Shown one piece after another: positions 54,634-62,038 of a stretch of 64,000 nt of DNA. The notes under the pieces were generated by a model. It was not told where the DNA came from and made no database searches. It worked only from the letters and a program-made list of their open reading frames with translations. The position numbers and the translations under genes were made by a program. How positions within the stretch are numbered: position 1 is the first letter of the stretch; each line of letters opens with the position of its first letter. The DNA comes from Candidatus Nanoarchaeia archaeon. Its GTDB lineage: Archaea; Nanobdellota; Nanobdellia; Woesearchaeales; JANQNE01. The DNA lies in contig JANQNE010000009.1 of assembly GCA_028279725.1 (NCBI GenBank), positions 1 through 64,000 on the forward strand, written 5' to 3'.

Positions 54634-55254
54634 ATGGAAAAATTTATAAAGGATTGGCACATTAGAGCTTATAAGATGGGATTAGAAGATATTGTAGGTG
54701 GAGTTGCAGATATTGCAGGCGGAGCTATAGAGACAGTTGGATCTACAATTGGTGGTATGACTGGCACGGATGGATTGTGGACAGGAATTGGAGCTGGTCT
54801 CGGTCTTCTTATAGGTGCTATAGGTTATTATAAGCAGCACAGAAGAAATCTTACAAAGAATTATTATGGAAGTGAATTTGTAGAAAAACAGGATAAAGAA
54901 AAAGTAAGCAGCTGGCCTATGGTCGTTCTTGGAGGACTTGGCTATGGTGTCTTATACAACACAGCTACAGAATTGGCTGGAGGTGCTGCAATGGAATATT
55001 CTAATTCAGTGGGAGTTGGTATAGCAGCCAGCCTGGCAGCAAAAGCATGTTTTTATAAAACATACAGATGGAGGTTAGCAGAAAACTATCTTGGTAGCGT
55101 TTCAACAGAAGGTGTAAAAAGCAGGAACATCGTATCTAACTTCATAGGGCATTTAGGCTATAACATCCTATATCTTGCAGTTGTTGCATCTTCTACATTA
55201 GCAGGAGGAGCCGCAGGCACATTTCTTCCAGAAGCTATAAAAAAGGTTAGTTAA
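54634..55254 (+). CDS. Glycine-zipper membrane protein
   Basis: 206 residues. Two or three hydrophobic, glycine-rich segments (GLWTGIGAGLGLLIGAIGYY, MVVLGGLGYGVLYN and VASSTLAGGAAGTF) and two copies of a RRNLTKNYYGSEF/RWRLAENYLGSVS motif, so the protein has an internal repeat. Glycine zippers pack tightly and can form channels or scaffolds. It ends two bases before the next gene. No family recognised. Confidence 0.65.
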   Translation: MEKFIKDWHIRAYKMGLEDIVGGVADIAGGAIETVGSTIGGMTGTDGLWTGIGAGLGLLIGAIGYYKQHRRNLTKNYYGSEFVEKQDKEKVSSWPMVVLGGLGYGVLYNTATELAGGAAMEYSNSVGVGIAASLAAKACFYKTYRWRLAENYLGSVSTEGVKSRNIVSNFIGHLGYNILYLAVVASSTLAGGAAGTFLPEAIKKVS

Positions 55255-55255
55255 A

Positions 55256-55744
55256 ATGACACTAGACTTAGATTTGATGAAAGAACAAGCTCTTGAACTG
55301 AGCAGATACTATTTCAAAGGATTTAAAGCAAGGCTTACTCATATCCAGACATGCGCTTCTATGTATCTGAATTTCACAGATAAAGATCCAGATGCAGATG
55401 TAAAAGAACTTGTTGATGAATCTTATGGTTGCCTTAGACAGATGCAGGAGTCTTACAAAAGCATACCTTTTGAAGATCTTGCTGATAGAACAGAATTCCG
55501 TCCTCTATTTACGATAGATCTCCTTCTGCCCGAACTAAAAGAAAGTATGGATGATATCTTCGTAAGAAAGAATAAAAGAGATACTGTAGATCTAGAGACT
55601 GATATCACAAGTATAAGGAGTATGGGTAAGACGTACTCTGATTCAATAAATTCATTGCTCGAAAATATAAGAGCATATGAAAAAGATTTCACTATTGGAT
55701 TTACTGATTACGATAATAGAACCTGGAATCTTAAAGAGGTTTGA
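55256..55744 (+). CDS. Hypothetical four-helix-like cytoplasmic protein
   Basis: 162 residues, mostly helical and acidic, no membrane segment. KARLTHIQTCASMYL near the start and the regular spacing of hydrophobics suggest a helical bundle. It is adjacent to the glycine-zipper membrane gene with a one-base gap, so they probably form one complex or pathway. No family recognised. Confidence 0.6.
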   Translation: MTLDLDLMKEQALELSRYYFKGFKARLTHIQTCASMYLNFTDKDPDADVKELVDESYGCLRQMQESYKSIPFEDLADRTEFRPLFTIDLLLPELKESMDDIFVRKNKRDTVDLETDITSIRSMGKTYSDSINSLLENIRAYEKDFTIGFTDYDNRTWNLKEV

Positions 55745-55789
55745 TGATTACAAAAAAGATATATGCTCCTTGGAGCTAATATGAACTGA

Positions 55790-56020
55790 TCATCCACTCC
55801 AATACTTCTTCATAACAACTATCCAGCACACTACAAATATCCCTAAAAACCATCCCCAGTGTGTATCCATGACCCACTTAGCAAATGCAGGTATAACTGA
55901 AACCAAGAACAGCACAAATGTCGTAACTCCTAATTTGAAGAAAAACAGATCCAAGTTATTAAAATTCTTCATACTCCCACCTAAAAATTTTTGCTCTTTC
56001 AGTACATTCTTTTTTGCCAT
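55790..56020 (-). CDS. Small membrane protein
   Basis: 76 residues with two hydrophobic segments (LGVTTFVLFLVSVIPAFA and WGWFLGIFVVCWIVVM) after a polar start with lysines and MKNFNNLDLFFFK. It begins five bases after the FecR-domain gene, so it is probably in the same transcript. No family recognised. Confidence 0.6.
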   Translation of the reverse strand: MAKKNVLKEQKFLGGSMKNFNNLDLFFFKLGVTTFVLFLVSVIPAFAKWVMDTHWGWFLGIFVVCWIVVMKKYWSG

Positions 56021-56025
56021 TTAGT

Positions 56026-57855
56026 TCACCTCTTTTTCCTTATCTTATCTATGACAGGAGGAAGCAACACAACTCCGATCAAAGCTATAAGCCAGCCCAT
56101 GAGTGTAGTTTCTGGAAGCTGCACATCTCCTTTCATAGGTATCATAAATATCATCCCAAAAAATATAGTACATATAGCAACAAACCACAACATCATCCTC
56201 AGAAACACAGATAATACTGGATGTTTGTTTTCAGAAGCAAGCCTTCCTTTCCAGTCAACTTCTGTCTTGCACTTAGGGCAGTTTCTGTTTCCTGTCATGC
56301 TCTGCTTAAATCCCTTAGGCCTGCTGAAAAAAGGAAGATGCGCTTTGCACTTAGGGCACGTCCTTTTTACCAGCTTAACCATGAATATGATAAAATATAC
56401 TATCAAAAATAATGGCAGAGCAAAGAATACCGCCAAAACATAAACAACAATCCAAGTTGGACTTTTCTGTTCCCACCATTCTTCCATAGGTTCTGAGGCA
56501 GCGACCTGACCAGAAGTATCTAGTGTTTTGTTCTCTGTTATCACTTCACTCTCTCCTGTCTCAAGATCTATGACCAATACACTTCCTTCTAACACAGTAA
56601 GAGTTGTGCTGCCATCAATAACTTCAACAGCAAACTCAGTAGACATATGAGTTATCAGAAGGTCCTTTGTCATGACCCATTCATAAGTAGGTTTTGAAGT
56701 TTCTAATCTCTCTGTTTTTTTCTTCGACCATAAGCTTCCGTCTGCAAGATATACTATAGGGCTTTTAAAACATTCATAACCTTTTATAGGAACAGGAACA
56801 CTAGGATCAAGAGGGTTTGGAACACCTGCAAGGTCTGCGATACATGAGCTTAGTACAGCCTTACCATGTTCTTTCGCATCATCATAAACAGCTCTCCAGA
56901 ATTCTTTCTCACCAACTACTTCATGCCTGAATGAGCTTTGGTCTGGAGCCCATGGTGCTTCTTTCGGAGGGACTATTCTTCTGTCAGGCACAGGATCAAA
57001 AGGAAGTCCAACAAACTCTACTGTCGTATTCTTGCCAAGCCTTACTACGCTTTCCCCAGTTGCTATCTCTAACTGTTCTTCAGTATGGATCACATCTCCA
57101 TCAATTAACTCATCAAGGGTGGTATCGATCTCCAAGACTTCCTTTCCTCTTAGCATCTTAGCCTGCCCCCTGCTTAACTTTAATTTCTTGAATTCGATCC
57201 TTGATCCTTCTATAAGCTCAAGCTTCAGCTTTTTTTCTTCCTCTTGTCTTGCTTTTTCTTCTTCCTGGGCTATCTTTATCTTTGCTTCTCTCGCATCTCT
57301 TCTGCATTCATAATATTCTTCCCAAAAAGGCATAAAAATCTCAAGGCAGTTTTCATATATATCTACATAAGGTGATAAATAAGAGCATGAATCATCTAAA
57401 CTCATAGGCAGATAACATCCAAGATCTTCCCCTCTTTCAGCTTCTGTCTCAGCTGCAGCAAGCTCTGATATCAGGTCTTTAGCATCTTCAAGCAACTTCT
57501 TAGCTTTAGCATCTGCTTCCTCTCTTGCCTTCTCTTCAGCAGCTCTTTCTGCTTCTTCTTCTGCTAATATTGCTGCTTCCTCTGCTTCCCAGTCTATCTG
57601 CACTGTATCATCTTCATCACTGCCGCATTTCGCTTTGCAAGGATCAGTACATTTGCTCCATAATCTTTCTGTGCAGTCATTCCTGCACGGAGTCCTTGCC
57701 TTCCAGTCTTCCAGTGCATTGCATGCATCACTGCATTCTTTTCTCTGAGCAGCACAGTCATCTTCACATGCCTGAGTGCATGCGCTTGCACTCACTATAC
57801 TGATAGAAGTAAGAACAACAAACACAGATACCAGAACTAACAATAACCTCTTCAT
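56026..57855 (-). CDS. FecR-domain protein with extracellular Cys-rich head and zinc-ribbon tail
   Basis: 609 residues from ATG 57855, chosen because a TATA box (TTTAAATA on minus, near 57875) leaves a leaderless start; the longer start at 57894 would include the promoter. Signal peptide, nine cysteines in the first 60 mature residues (CTQACEDDCAAQRKECSDAC...), an Ala/Glu coiled coil, then FecR-like beta region (LDELIDGDVIHTEEQLEIATGESVVRLG). A membrane segment follows, then an intracellular zinc ribbon (CPKCKAH...CPKCK) and two more membrane segments. It may sense an outside signal and relay it inside. Confidence 0.7.
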   Translation of the reverse strand: MKRLLLVLVSVFVVLTSISIVSASACTQACEDDCAAQRKECSDACNALEDWKARTPCRNDCTERLWSKCTDPCKAKCGSDEDDTVQIDWEAEEAAILAEEEAERAAEEKAREEADAKAKKLLEDAKDLISELAAAETEAERGEDLGCYLPMSLDDSCSYLSPYVDIYENCLEIFMPFWEEYYECRRDAREAKIKIAQEEEKARQEEEKKLKLELIEGSRIEFKKLKLSRGQAKMLRGKEVLEIDTTLDELIDGDVIHTEEQLEIATGESVVRLGKNTTVEFVGLPFDPVPDRRIVPPKEAPWAPDQSSFRHEVVGEKEFWRAVYDDAKEHGKAVLSSCIADLAGVPNPLDPSVPVPIKGYECFKSPIVYLADGSLWSKKKTERLETSKPTYEWVMTKDLLITHMSTEFAVEVIDGSTTLTVLEGSVLVIDLETGESEVITENKTLDTSGQVAASEPMEEWWEQKSPTWIVVYVLAVFFALPLFLIVYFIIFMVKLVKRTCPKCKAHLPFFSRPKGFKQSMTGNRNCPKCKTEVDWKGRLASENKHPVLSVFLRMMLWFVAICTIFFGMIFMIPMKGDVQLPETTLMGWLIALIGVVLLPPVIDKIRKKR

Positions 57856-57940
57856 ATGATTATCAATGGGATTGTTATATTTAAACTTTCCCAAAATTTA
57901 TAAATAAAAGCCCTATCAGTTAGATAAAGAGGTGTTTATC

Positions 57941-58141
57941 ATGAAAAAAGAAAAAAAAGAATGTTGTGAATCAAATCCTTTTGTTGCTATCACTTCAGTT
58001 TCAGGAGGGATAATCCTGACAATAATCATCATGTTCCTTATCTTTGCAAGAACACAGATGGCAGCAGTTGTTCCCTCAGTTACCTGGGCATTAGTCACAT
58101 TAGGCTGTGTAATGGGATTGTTCTCAGCTATAAAAAAATAA
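57941..58141 (+). CDS. Small two-pass membrane protein
   Basis: 66 residues from ATG 57941 with GAGGTG ahead (a GTG nine bases upstream is rejected). A KKEKKECCESN cytoplasmic tip is followed by two hydrophobic helices. No family recognised. Followed by a hairpin-rich gap. Confidence 0.65.
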   Translation: MKKEKKECCESNPFVAITSVSGGIILTIIIMFLIFARTQMAAVVPSVTWALVTLGCVMGLFSAIKK

Positions 58142-58146
58142 TCAAG

Positions 58147-58215
58147 GAATTGCGAGCGATGATATAATTCGGATGGTCCCGGTTGAGCTTTGGGGAGTTA
58201 CGCCCCCCGCAATTC
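58147..58215 (+). ncRNA. Candidate structured RNA element
   Basis: 69 bases closed by a perfect 8-bp stem GAATTGCG/CGCAATTC, with an inner GGGG-AGTTAC-GCCCC hairpin and an AGC-GATGA...TGA-GCU arrangement that resembles a kink-turn. It lies directly before ATG 58224 and could be a riboswitch-like leader or a small RNA. Known riboswitch cores (fluoride, TPP, SAM) were not seen. Confidence 0.35.
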
Positions 58216-58223
58216 ATTCTAAC

Positions 58224-58457
58224 ATGAAAAAACTCTGGTTCAAAAGGAAGAGATATGGATGGGGCTGGACACCTTGTTCTATTGAAGGATGGACTGTAAC
58301 TTTAGTCCTTATCCTTTCTGTTATCTCCATATCTATGAAGTATTTTGAAAAGAACATGAAAGCATGGTTCAGTTATCTGTTTCTTCTTATAGTTATATTC
58401 ATCATTATTGCCTATAAGACTGGAGAAAAGCCAAAGTTCCAGTGGGGTGGAGTATGA
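58224..58457 (+). CDS. Small membrane protein of the GWGWxP family
   Basis: 77 residues from ATG 58224, chosen because the protein then begins at the conserved MKKLWFKRKRYGWGWTPCSIEGW box. That box occurs in many small bacterial and DPANN membrane proteins of unknown role. Two hydrophobic helices follow. An in-frame ATG at 58173 lies inside the candidate RNA and would add an unlikely 17-residue lead. The stop overlaps msrA by four bases. Confidence 0.7.
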   Translation: MKKLWFKRKRYGWGWTPCSIEGWTVTLVLILSVISISMKYFEKNMKAWFSYLFLLIVIFIIIAYKTGEKPKFQWGGV

Positions 58458-58963
58458 AAGCTACTTTCGCAGGCGGATGCTTCTGGTGCATAGAAGCTGC
58501 TTTTGATAAGGTCAAAGGTGTTAGTTCTGTAACCTCTGGCTATACTGGAGGGACTAAAGCAGATCCTTCTTACTTAGAAGTTTCTTCCGGAAAAACTGGC
58601 CATCTTGAAGCAGTACAGTTAGAATATGATCCAAAAGTTGTCTCTTATTCTGAATTGCTTGACATCTTCTGGCATAACATCGATCCAACAGATGAAAAAG
58701 GCCAGTTCAACGACAAAGGATATCAATACAAGACAGCAATATTCTGCCATAATGAAAAACAGCTTAGAGAAGCACAAAAGTCAAAAGAAGAATTAGTAAA
58801 AAAGTTCGGAAAAGTAGCGACAGAAATTCATACAGCATCAGCATTCTACAGGGCAGAAGAACACCATCAAAAATACCACAAAAAATGCCCGATAAGGTAT
58901 AATCTTTACAAACTAGCTTCAAACAGGAACAGACGTCTTAAGGATGTTTGGAATTCTTCCTGA
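58454..58963 (+). CDS. msrA: Peptide methionine sulfoxide reductase A
   Basis: 169 residues from ATG 58454 (GGTGGAGT ahead; the GTG at 58442 is rejected). Catalytic Cys9 in AGGCFWC, then YSELLDIFWHNIDPT and the CPIRYNLY tail with a further Cys as in MsrA. Reduces methionine-S-sulfoxide using thioredoxin. The ATGA overlap with the upstream membrane gene suggests co-translation. Its 3' end overlaps a convergent gene by 26 bases. Confidence 0.95.
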   Translation: MKATFAGGCFWCIEAAFDKVKGVSSVTSGYTGGTKADPSYLEVSSGKTGHLEAVQLEYDPKVVSYSELLDIFWHNIDPTDEKGQFNDKGYQYKTAIFCHNEKQLREAQKSKEELVKKFGKVATEIHTASAFYRAEEHHQKYHKKCPIRYNLYKLASNRNRRLKDVWNSS

Positions 58964-59147
58964 ACAAAGGTATAGATGCTATAGCGATAAGTATAAGATA
59001 CACATACCACCTTGCTTCAGAAGCATCATTGTATAATCTCTGCCAGTTTGTAACAGCTAGCAATGTAACTAGCATAGTGATTATTATGATACTCTGCCTT
59101 TGAAGCACAGTCATCTTTATCTTTCTTTGAAATCTTTCTTTTATCAT
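58938..59147 (-). CDS. Small membrane protein
   Basis: 69 residues from ATG 59147, chosen because it overlaps the stop of the upstream gene by four bases; a start at 59171 would be deeper in that gene. Two hydrophobic helices (IIIITMLVTLLAV and WYVYLILIAIASIPLF) after a basic N-terminus. No family recognised. Confidence 0.6.
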   Translation of the reverse strand: MIKERFQRKIKMTVLQRQSIIIITMLVTLLAVTNWQRLYNDASEARWYVYLILIAIASIPLFRKNSKHP

Positions 59148-59512
59148 ATAAAACTCATCCAGAACAGCCACGCTCCCAGTATTATCAGGAAAAAAGCGCT
59201 CACAAACTGCTTTTTCTTGAACCTTTGCGCTTCTTTATGTATTTTTTCAGGAAATCCTACTTTCATTATTCCTTTGATCACTGTCGACCACCCTAATAAT
59301 GTAATAACAACTTTCCAGCTCAGCTCCCACACATTATGCAATATTACAGTAACTAACCCCATTAGTAATGTTATGTATCCTGTAGATATGACAAAAGCTT
59401 TGTCATCAGTCATCTCAATTGTCTTTCCCAGCTGTCTTGTTATTATAAATAATAACCCAAATATCACAAAAAAACTTCCCCAAAGCCTTGCAAAAAATAT
59501 TGTATATTCCAT
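59144..59512 (-). CDS. Four-pass membrane protein
   Basis: 122 residues with four hydrophobic helices. A RLWGSFFVIFGLLFIITRQLG start and a GFPEKIHKEAQRFKKKQ loop are of a type found in small inner-membrane proteins in many candidate-phylum bacteria. Function unknown. It follows the antiporter gene by one base and overlaps the next gene. Confidence 0.7.
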   Translation of the reverse strand: MEYTIFFARLWGSFFVIFGLLFIITRQLGKTIEMTDDKAFVISTGYITLLMGLVTVILHNVWELSWKVVITLLGWSTVIKGIMKVGFPEKIHKEAQRFKKKQFVSAFFLIILGAWLFWMSFI

Positions 59513-59513
59513 T

Positions 59514-60722
59514 TTATTCCTCCAGAAGATGCTTGCTTAGATGCTTCGCCCTCATCTTCAATGCAAACGGAACTATCAAAGTTGTTATAAACGCAACCAA
59601 CACCAGTATAGTCAGGTGATTTGTAGTCAATATCCCAAGTTCTAATCCTACTGCAGCCAGGATCAGTTCAACAGTCCCTCTTTCATTCATCCCTACTCCC
59701 AATGTTATAGAATCTTTCAGTTTTGATCCTGTAAAATATGCTCCAGCACCTGCTCCTATTAGTTTTCCCAGGAAAGCTGCAAAAAATATCGCTATGAACA
59801 GCATCATATCTGTAGATAATGCTGCAAGATTCACCTTAAATGCAACAGAGACTATGAATAAAGGTCCTAAAAATCCTGCTGTTATAGCCTCAAACCTGCT
59901 TTTTAATTTAGAAAATAATCTTGGCCCTGCTATCTCCTCTCTTACCATAAGTCCTGCTAAGTAGGCTCCTATTATGAAGTGTATCTTCATCATCTCTGCA
60001 AAAAAAGCAAAGAATAATCCGACTATTATAGCAAAAGTGAATCCCCTTGCTGTCTTCTGATGCATAAATTTCGTTATAGTTGGATAGAACTTATATCCAA
60101 TAACTATTGACAGTACAAAAAACAAAGTAGCTTCAACTAATGTAAACATGCCCTGGCCTAATGTAAACTGTCCTGTTATCACAGCTTTTATCGCAACAGC
60201 CAGTATTACAAAAGAGAGCATATTATCTATCATAGCTGATCCCATCACCTTATAGCCGAATCTTGTCCCCAGCAGTTTAAGGTCAGACAATATCCTTACT
60301 TTTGTCACCATAGAAGTTCCGGATATAGCAGCTCCGATAAATATTCCCTGTAACCAGTTCCCCCCTAGATAGATCACAGTGAATAACCCCAATAAGAAAG
60401 GTAATATAGTTCCAAATATACCTATAGCAAAAGACTTTCTGCTTGTCTTCAATAATTTCTTTGGGTCTGTCTGTAACCCAGCATAGAACATCAGGAAAAA
60501 CATCCCTAGCTTAGCTAAAAGATCTAATCCCTCTGATGGTTGTATCATGTTAAACACAGCAGGCCCTATCAGCAATCCTGCCAATAACTCTCCCAATACT
60601 GCCGGTAGCTTTATCCTTTCAAACAGCTCTCCGACTAACCAGACTACAACTAATAAAAACAAGATATTCATCATAGGCAGGTTCAGAACTCTTACAAAAT
60701 TCTCCATAAACTGCTCAAACAT
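59514..60722 (-). CDS. CPA2-type monovalent cation:proton antiporter
   Basis: 402 residues with about 12 membrane helices. Opening LVVVWLVGELFERIKLPAVLGELLAGLLIGP, GTSMVTKVRILSDL and GVGMNERGTVELILAAVGLELG are hallmarks of the KefB/NhaS3-like CPA2 family. The family exchanges K+ or Na+ for H+; no RCK/TrkA regulatory domain is present. Ribosome site GAGGT ahead of ATG 60722. First of a three-gene run of membrane proteins. Confidence 0.93.
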   Translation of the reverse strand: MFEQFMENFVRVLNLPMMNILFLLVVVWLVGELFERIKLPAVLGELLAGLLIGPAVFNMIQPSEGLDLLAKLGMFFLMFYAGLQTDPKKLLKTSRKSFAIGIFGTILPFLLGLFTVIYLGGNWLQGIFIGAAISGTSMVTKVRILSDLKLLGTRFGYKVMGSAMIDNMLSFVILAVAIKAVITGQFTLGQGMFTLVEATLFFVLSIVIGYKFYPTITKFMHQKTARGFTFAIIVGLFFAFFAEMMKIHFIIGAYLAGLMVREEIAGPRLFSKLKSRFEAITAGFLGPLFIVSVAFKVNLAALSTDMMLFIAIFFAAFLGKLIGAGAGAYFTGSKLKDSITLGVGMNERGTVELILAAVGLELGILTTNHLTILVLVAFITTLIVPFALKMRAKHLSKHLLEE

Positions 60723-60795
60723 ATTATGACCTCTTTTTAGCTGGAATTATTGTTTTAGAGTTTATAAATATTGCTTTTAGTTTTCTCTTTTTTTT

Positions 60796-61425
60796 ATGGT
60801 GAAAAAAGATTTTTTAGGATACCATCTTATTTTAGTTATGATGAAAAAAGCCCAGTTGATTGAAGATTATATTACAGCATATTGGTGGATCATGCTTATA
60901 GTGATAATAGCTGTTGCATCCTTTATCTCCTACAGTGTCTTTTTTGTAAACGGGCATCTGCCAGAGAAATGTAATCTTCTTAGGGACTTTTCATGCTCTG
61001 AGATCAGCGGTGAAAATGGTTCTGTATCTTTTATAGTAAGAAACGATGGTGAATTTGATGTGAACAATGTTAATATTGGTATAACTGGATTTGTTACAGC
61101 TTCTTGTCATGGAAATTCAAGCATGGCACGTAGAGCCCAGAACTTATACACCTGCAGAGGAAATTTCTCCAAAGGTGGGTTTGAAGGAGACATAATGATA
61201 AATTACACAAACACAAACACGCATATTGAACATATTAAGAGAGGTAGCTTAGCAGTCAATATAAAAGACGCGCCTGGTCAGGATGGTCTCTCTCTCAAGA
61301 CAATATTCCCTTCTATAGACAAAAGACCAAATATACTCTTAGAGACATCGATATATTCTGTGATAATACTTATTATTTTCTTAGCATATATATCATTACG
61401 CGGATCAAAAGAAAATCCAAATTAA
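60796..61425 (+). CDS. Pilin-like secreted protein with class III signal
   Basis: 209 residues if started at 60796, favoured by a TATA box about 32 bases upstream; ATG 60841 gives a shorter, more pilin-like product. MKKA-QLIEDYITAYWWIMLIVII is a class III signal (charged tip, cleavage before Q, then a hydrophobic helix). The extracellular body has four cysteines and Asn-Gly-rich loops, with another hydrophobic helix at the end (SVIILIIFLAYI), unusual for a pilin. Possibly a minor pilin or an anchored surface protein. Confidence 0.65.
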   Translation: MVKKDFLGYHLILVMMKKAQLIEDYITAYWWIMLIVIIAVASFISYSVFFVNGHLPEKCNLLRDFSCSEISGENGSVSFIVRNDGEFDVNNVNIGITGFVTASCHGNSSMARRAQNLYTCRGNFSKGGFEGDIMINYTNTNTHIEHIKRGSLAVNIKDAPGQDGLSLKTIFPSIDKRPNILLETSIYSVIILIIFLAYISLRGSKENPN

Positions 61426-61426
61426 C

Positions 61427-62005
61427 TCAGCTGTTAACTTTCTGTGAAGTGCTGAATATATCCTTGTCTCCTTTTTTTGCTTTCTCAACTATGTTTTTTA
61501 TCCTTTTAGCTCTTGTCTCTTTTCTTTTTCCTCTGAGTATCAGCCTATAAATCAGTTTTTTTGTAGAAGGAGGATATTTTTCAAAATTAGCCATAGCTCT
61601 TTTGCCCAAAGCTCTTCTTAATTCTTCAGGCATTGAAGGATTCTTTGATATTCCTGCATCATGTGTCGGTTTCTTTAATCCTTCTTTGTAATACTTCATT
61701 CCTGCAGGCATCATCTTTTTCTTTTTTACCAACTCCTTAGCATATCTTAAGGTATTATCGCTCCATCTGCTGTTCTTGTTCCTTTTTGTAAATGTTCTTA
61801 TGTACTTATCTTCATCCAACCTCTTTATCGTTGTATCTATCCAGCCAAAGCATATCGCTTCTTCTATCATCTCTCTATGTGTCGGAAAAGATCTTCCTGT
61901 ATGTTTCTTATGGATTATTACAGCTACTTTACTCTCTTTTTCATGATTCTTTCTCAGCCAATCCCTAAATTCCTTGCGGCTAAATACTTCAATTGTCTTC
62001 ATCAT
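61427..62005 (-). CDS. YdeI/OmpD-associated-family protein
   Basis: 192 residues. MIEEAICFGWIDTTIKRLDEDKYIRTFTKRNKNSRWSDNTLRYAKELVKK is the family's signature block, and MPEELRRALGK.A.ANFEKYPPSTKKLIYRLI is the helical C-terminal part. Linked in some bacteria to antibiotic tolerance and toxin-related stress; the biochemistry is unknown. Its end lies one base from the pilin-like gene's end (convergent). Confidence 0.85.
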   Translation of the reverse strand: MMKTIEVFSRKEFRDWLRKNHEKESKVAVIIHKKHTGRSFPTHREMIEEAICFGWIDTTIKRLDEDKYIRTFTKRNKNSRWSDNTLRYAKELVKKKKMMPAGMKYYKEGLKKPTHDAGISKNPSMPEELRRALGKRAMANFEKYPPSTKKLIYRLILRGKRKETRAKRIKNIVEKAKKGDKDIFSTSQKVNS

Positions 62006-62038
62006 ACATCACATTTCATGATTTATATATTTAAAGAA

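Noticed and set aside
54601-55744. Phage or integrated element around the unknown gene pair
   Set aside because: No integrase, attachment repeat or tRNA junction was found, and composition matches the surroundings.
58147-58215. Fluoride (crcB) riboswitch
   Set aside because: A GCGATGA string is present, but the pseudoknot partner and the downstream ion-channel gene are not.
58173-58457. Longer start for the GWGWxP protein
   Set aside because: The extra 17 residues overlap the stem-closed element and do not resemble the family, which begins at the KRKRYGWGW box.
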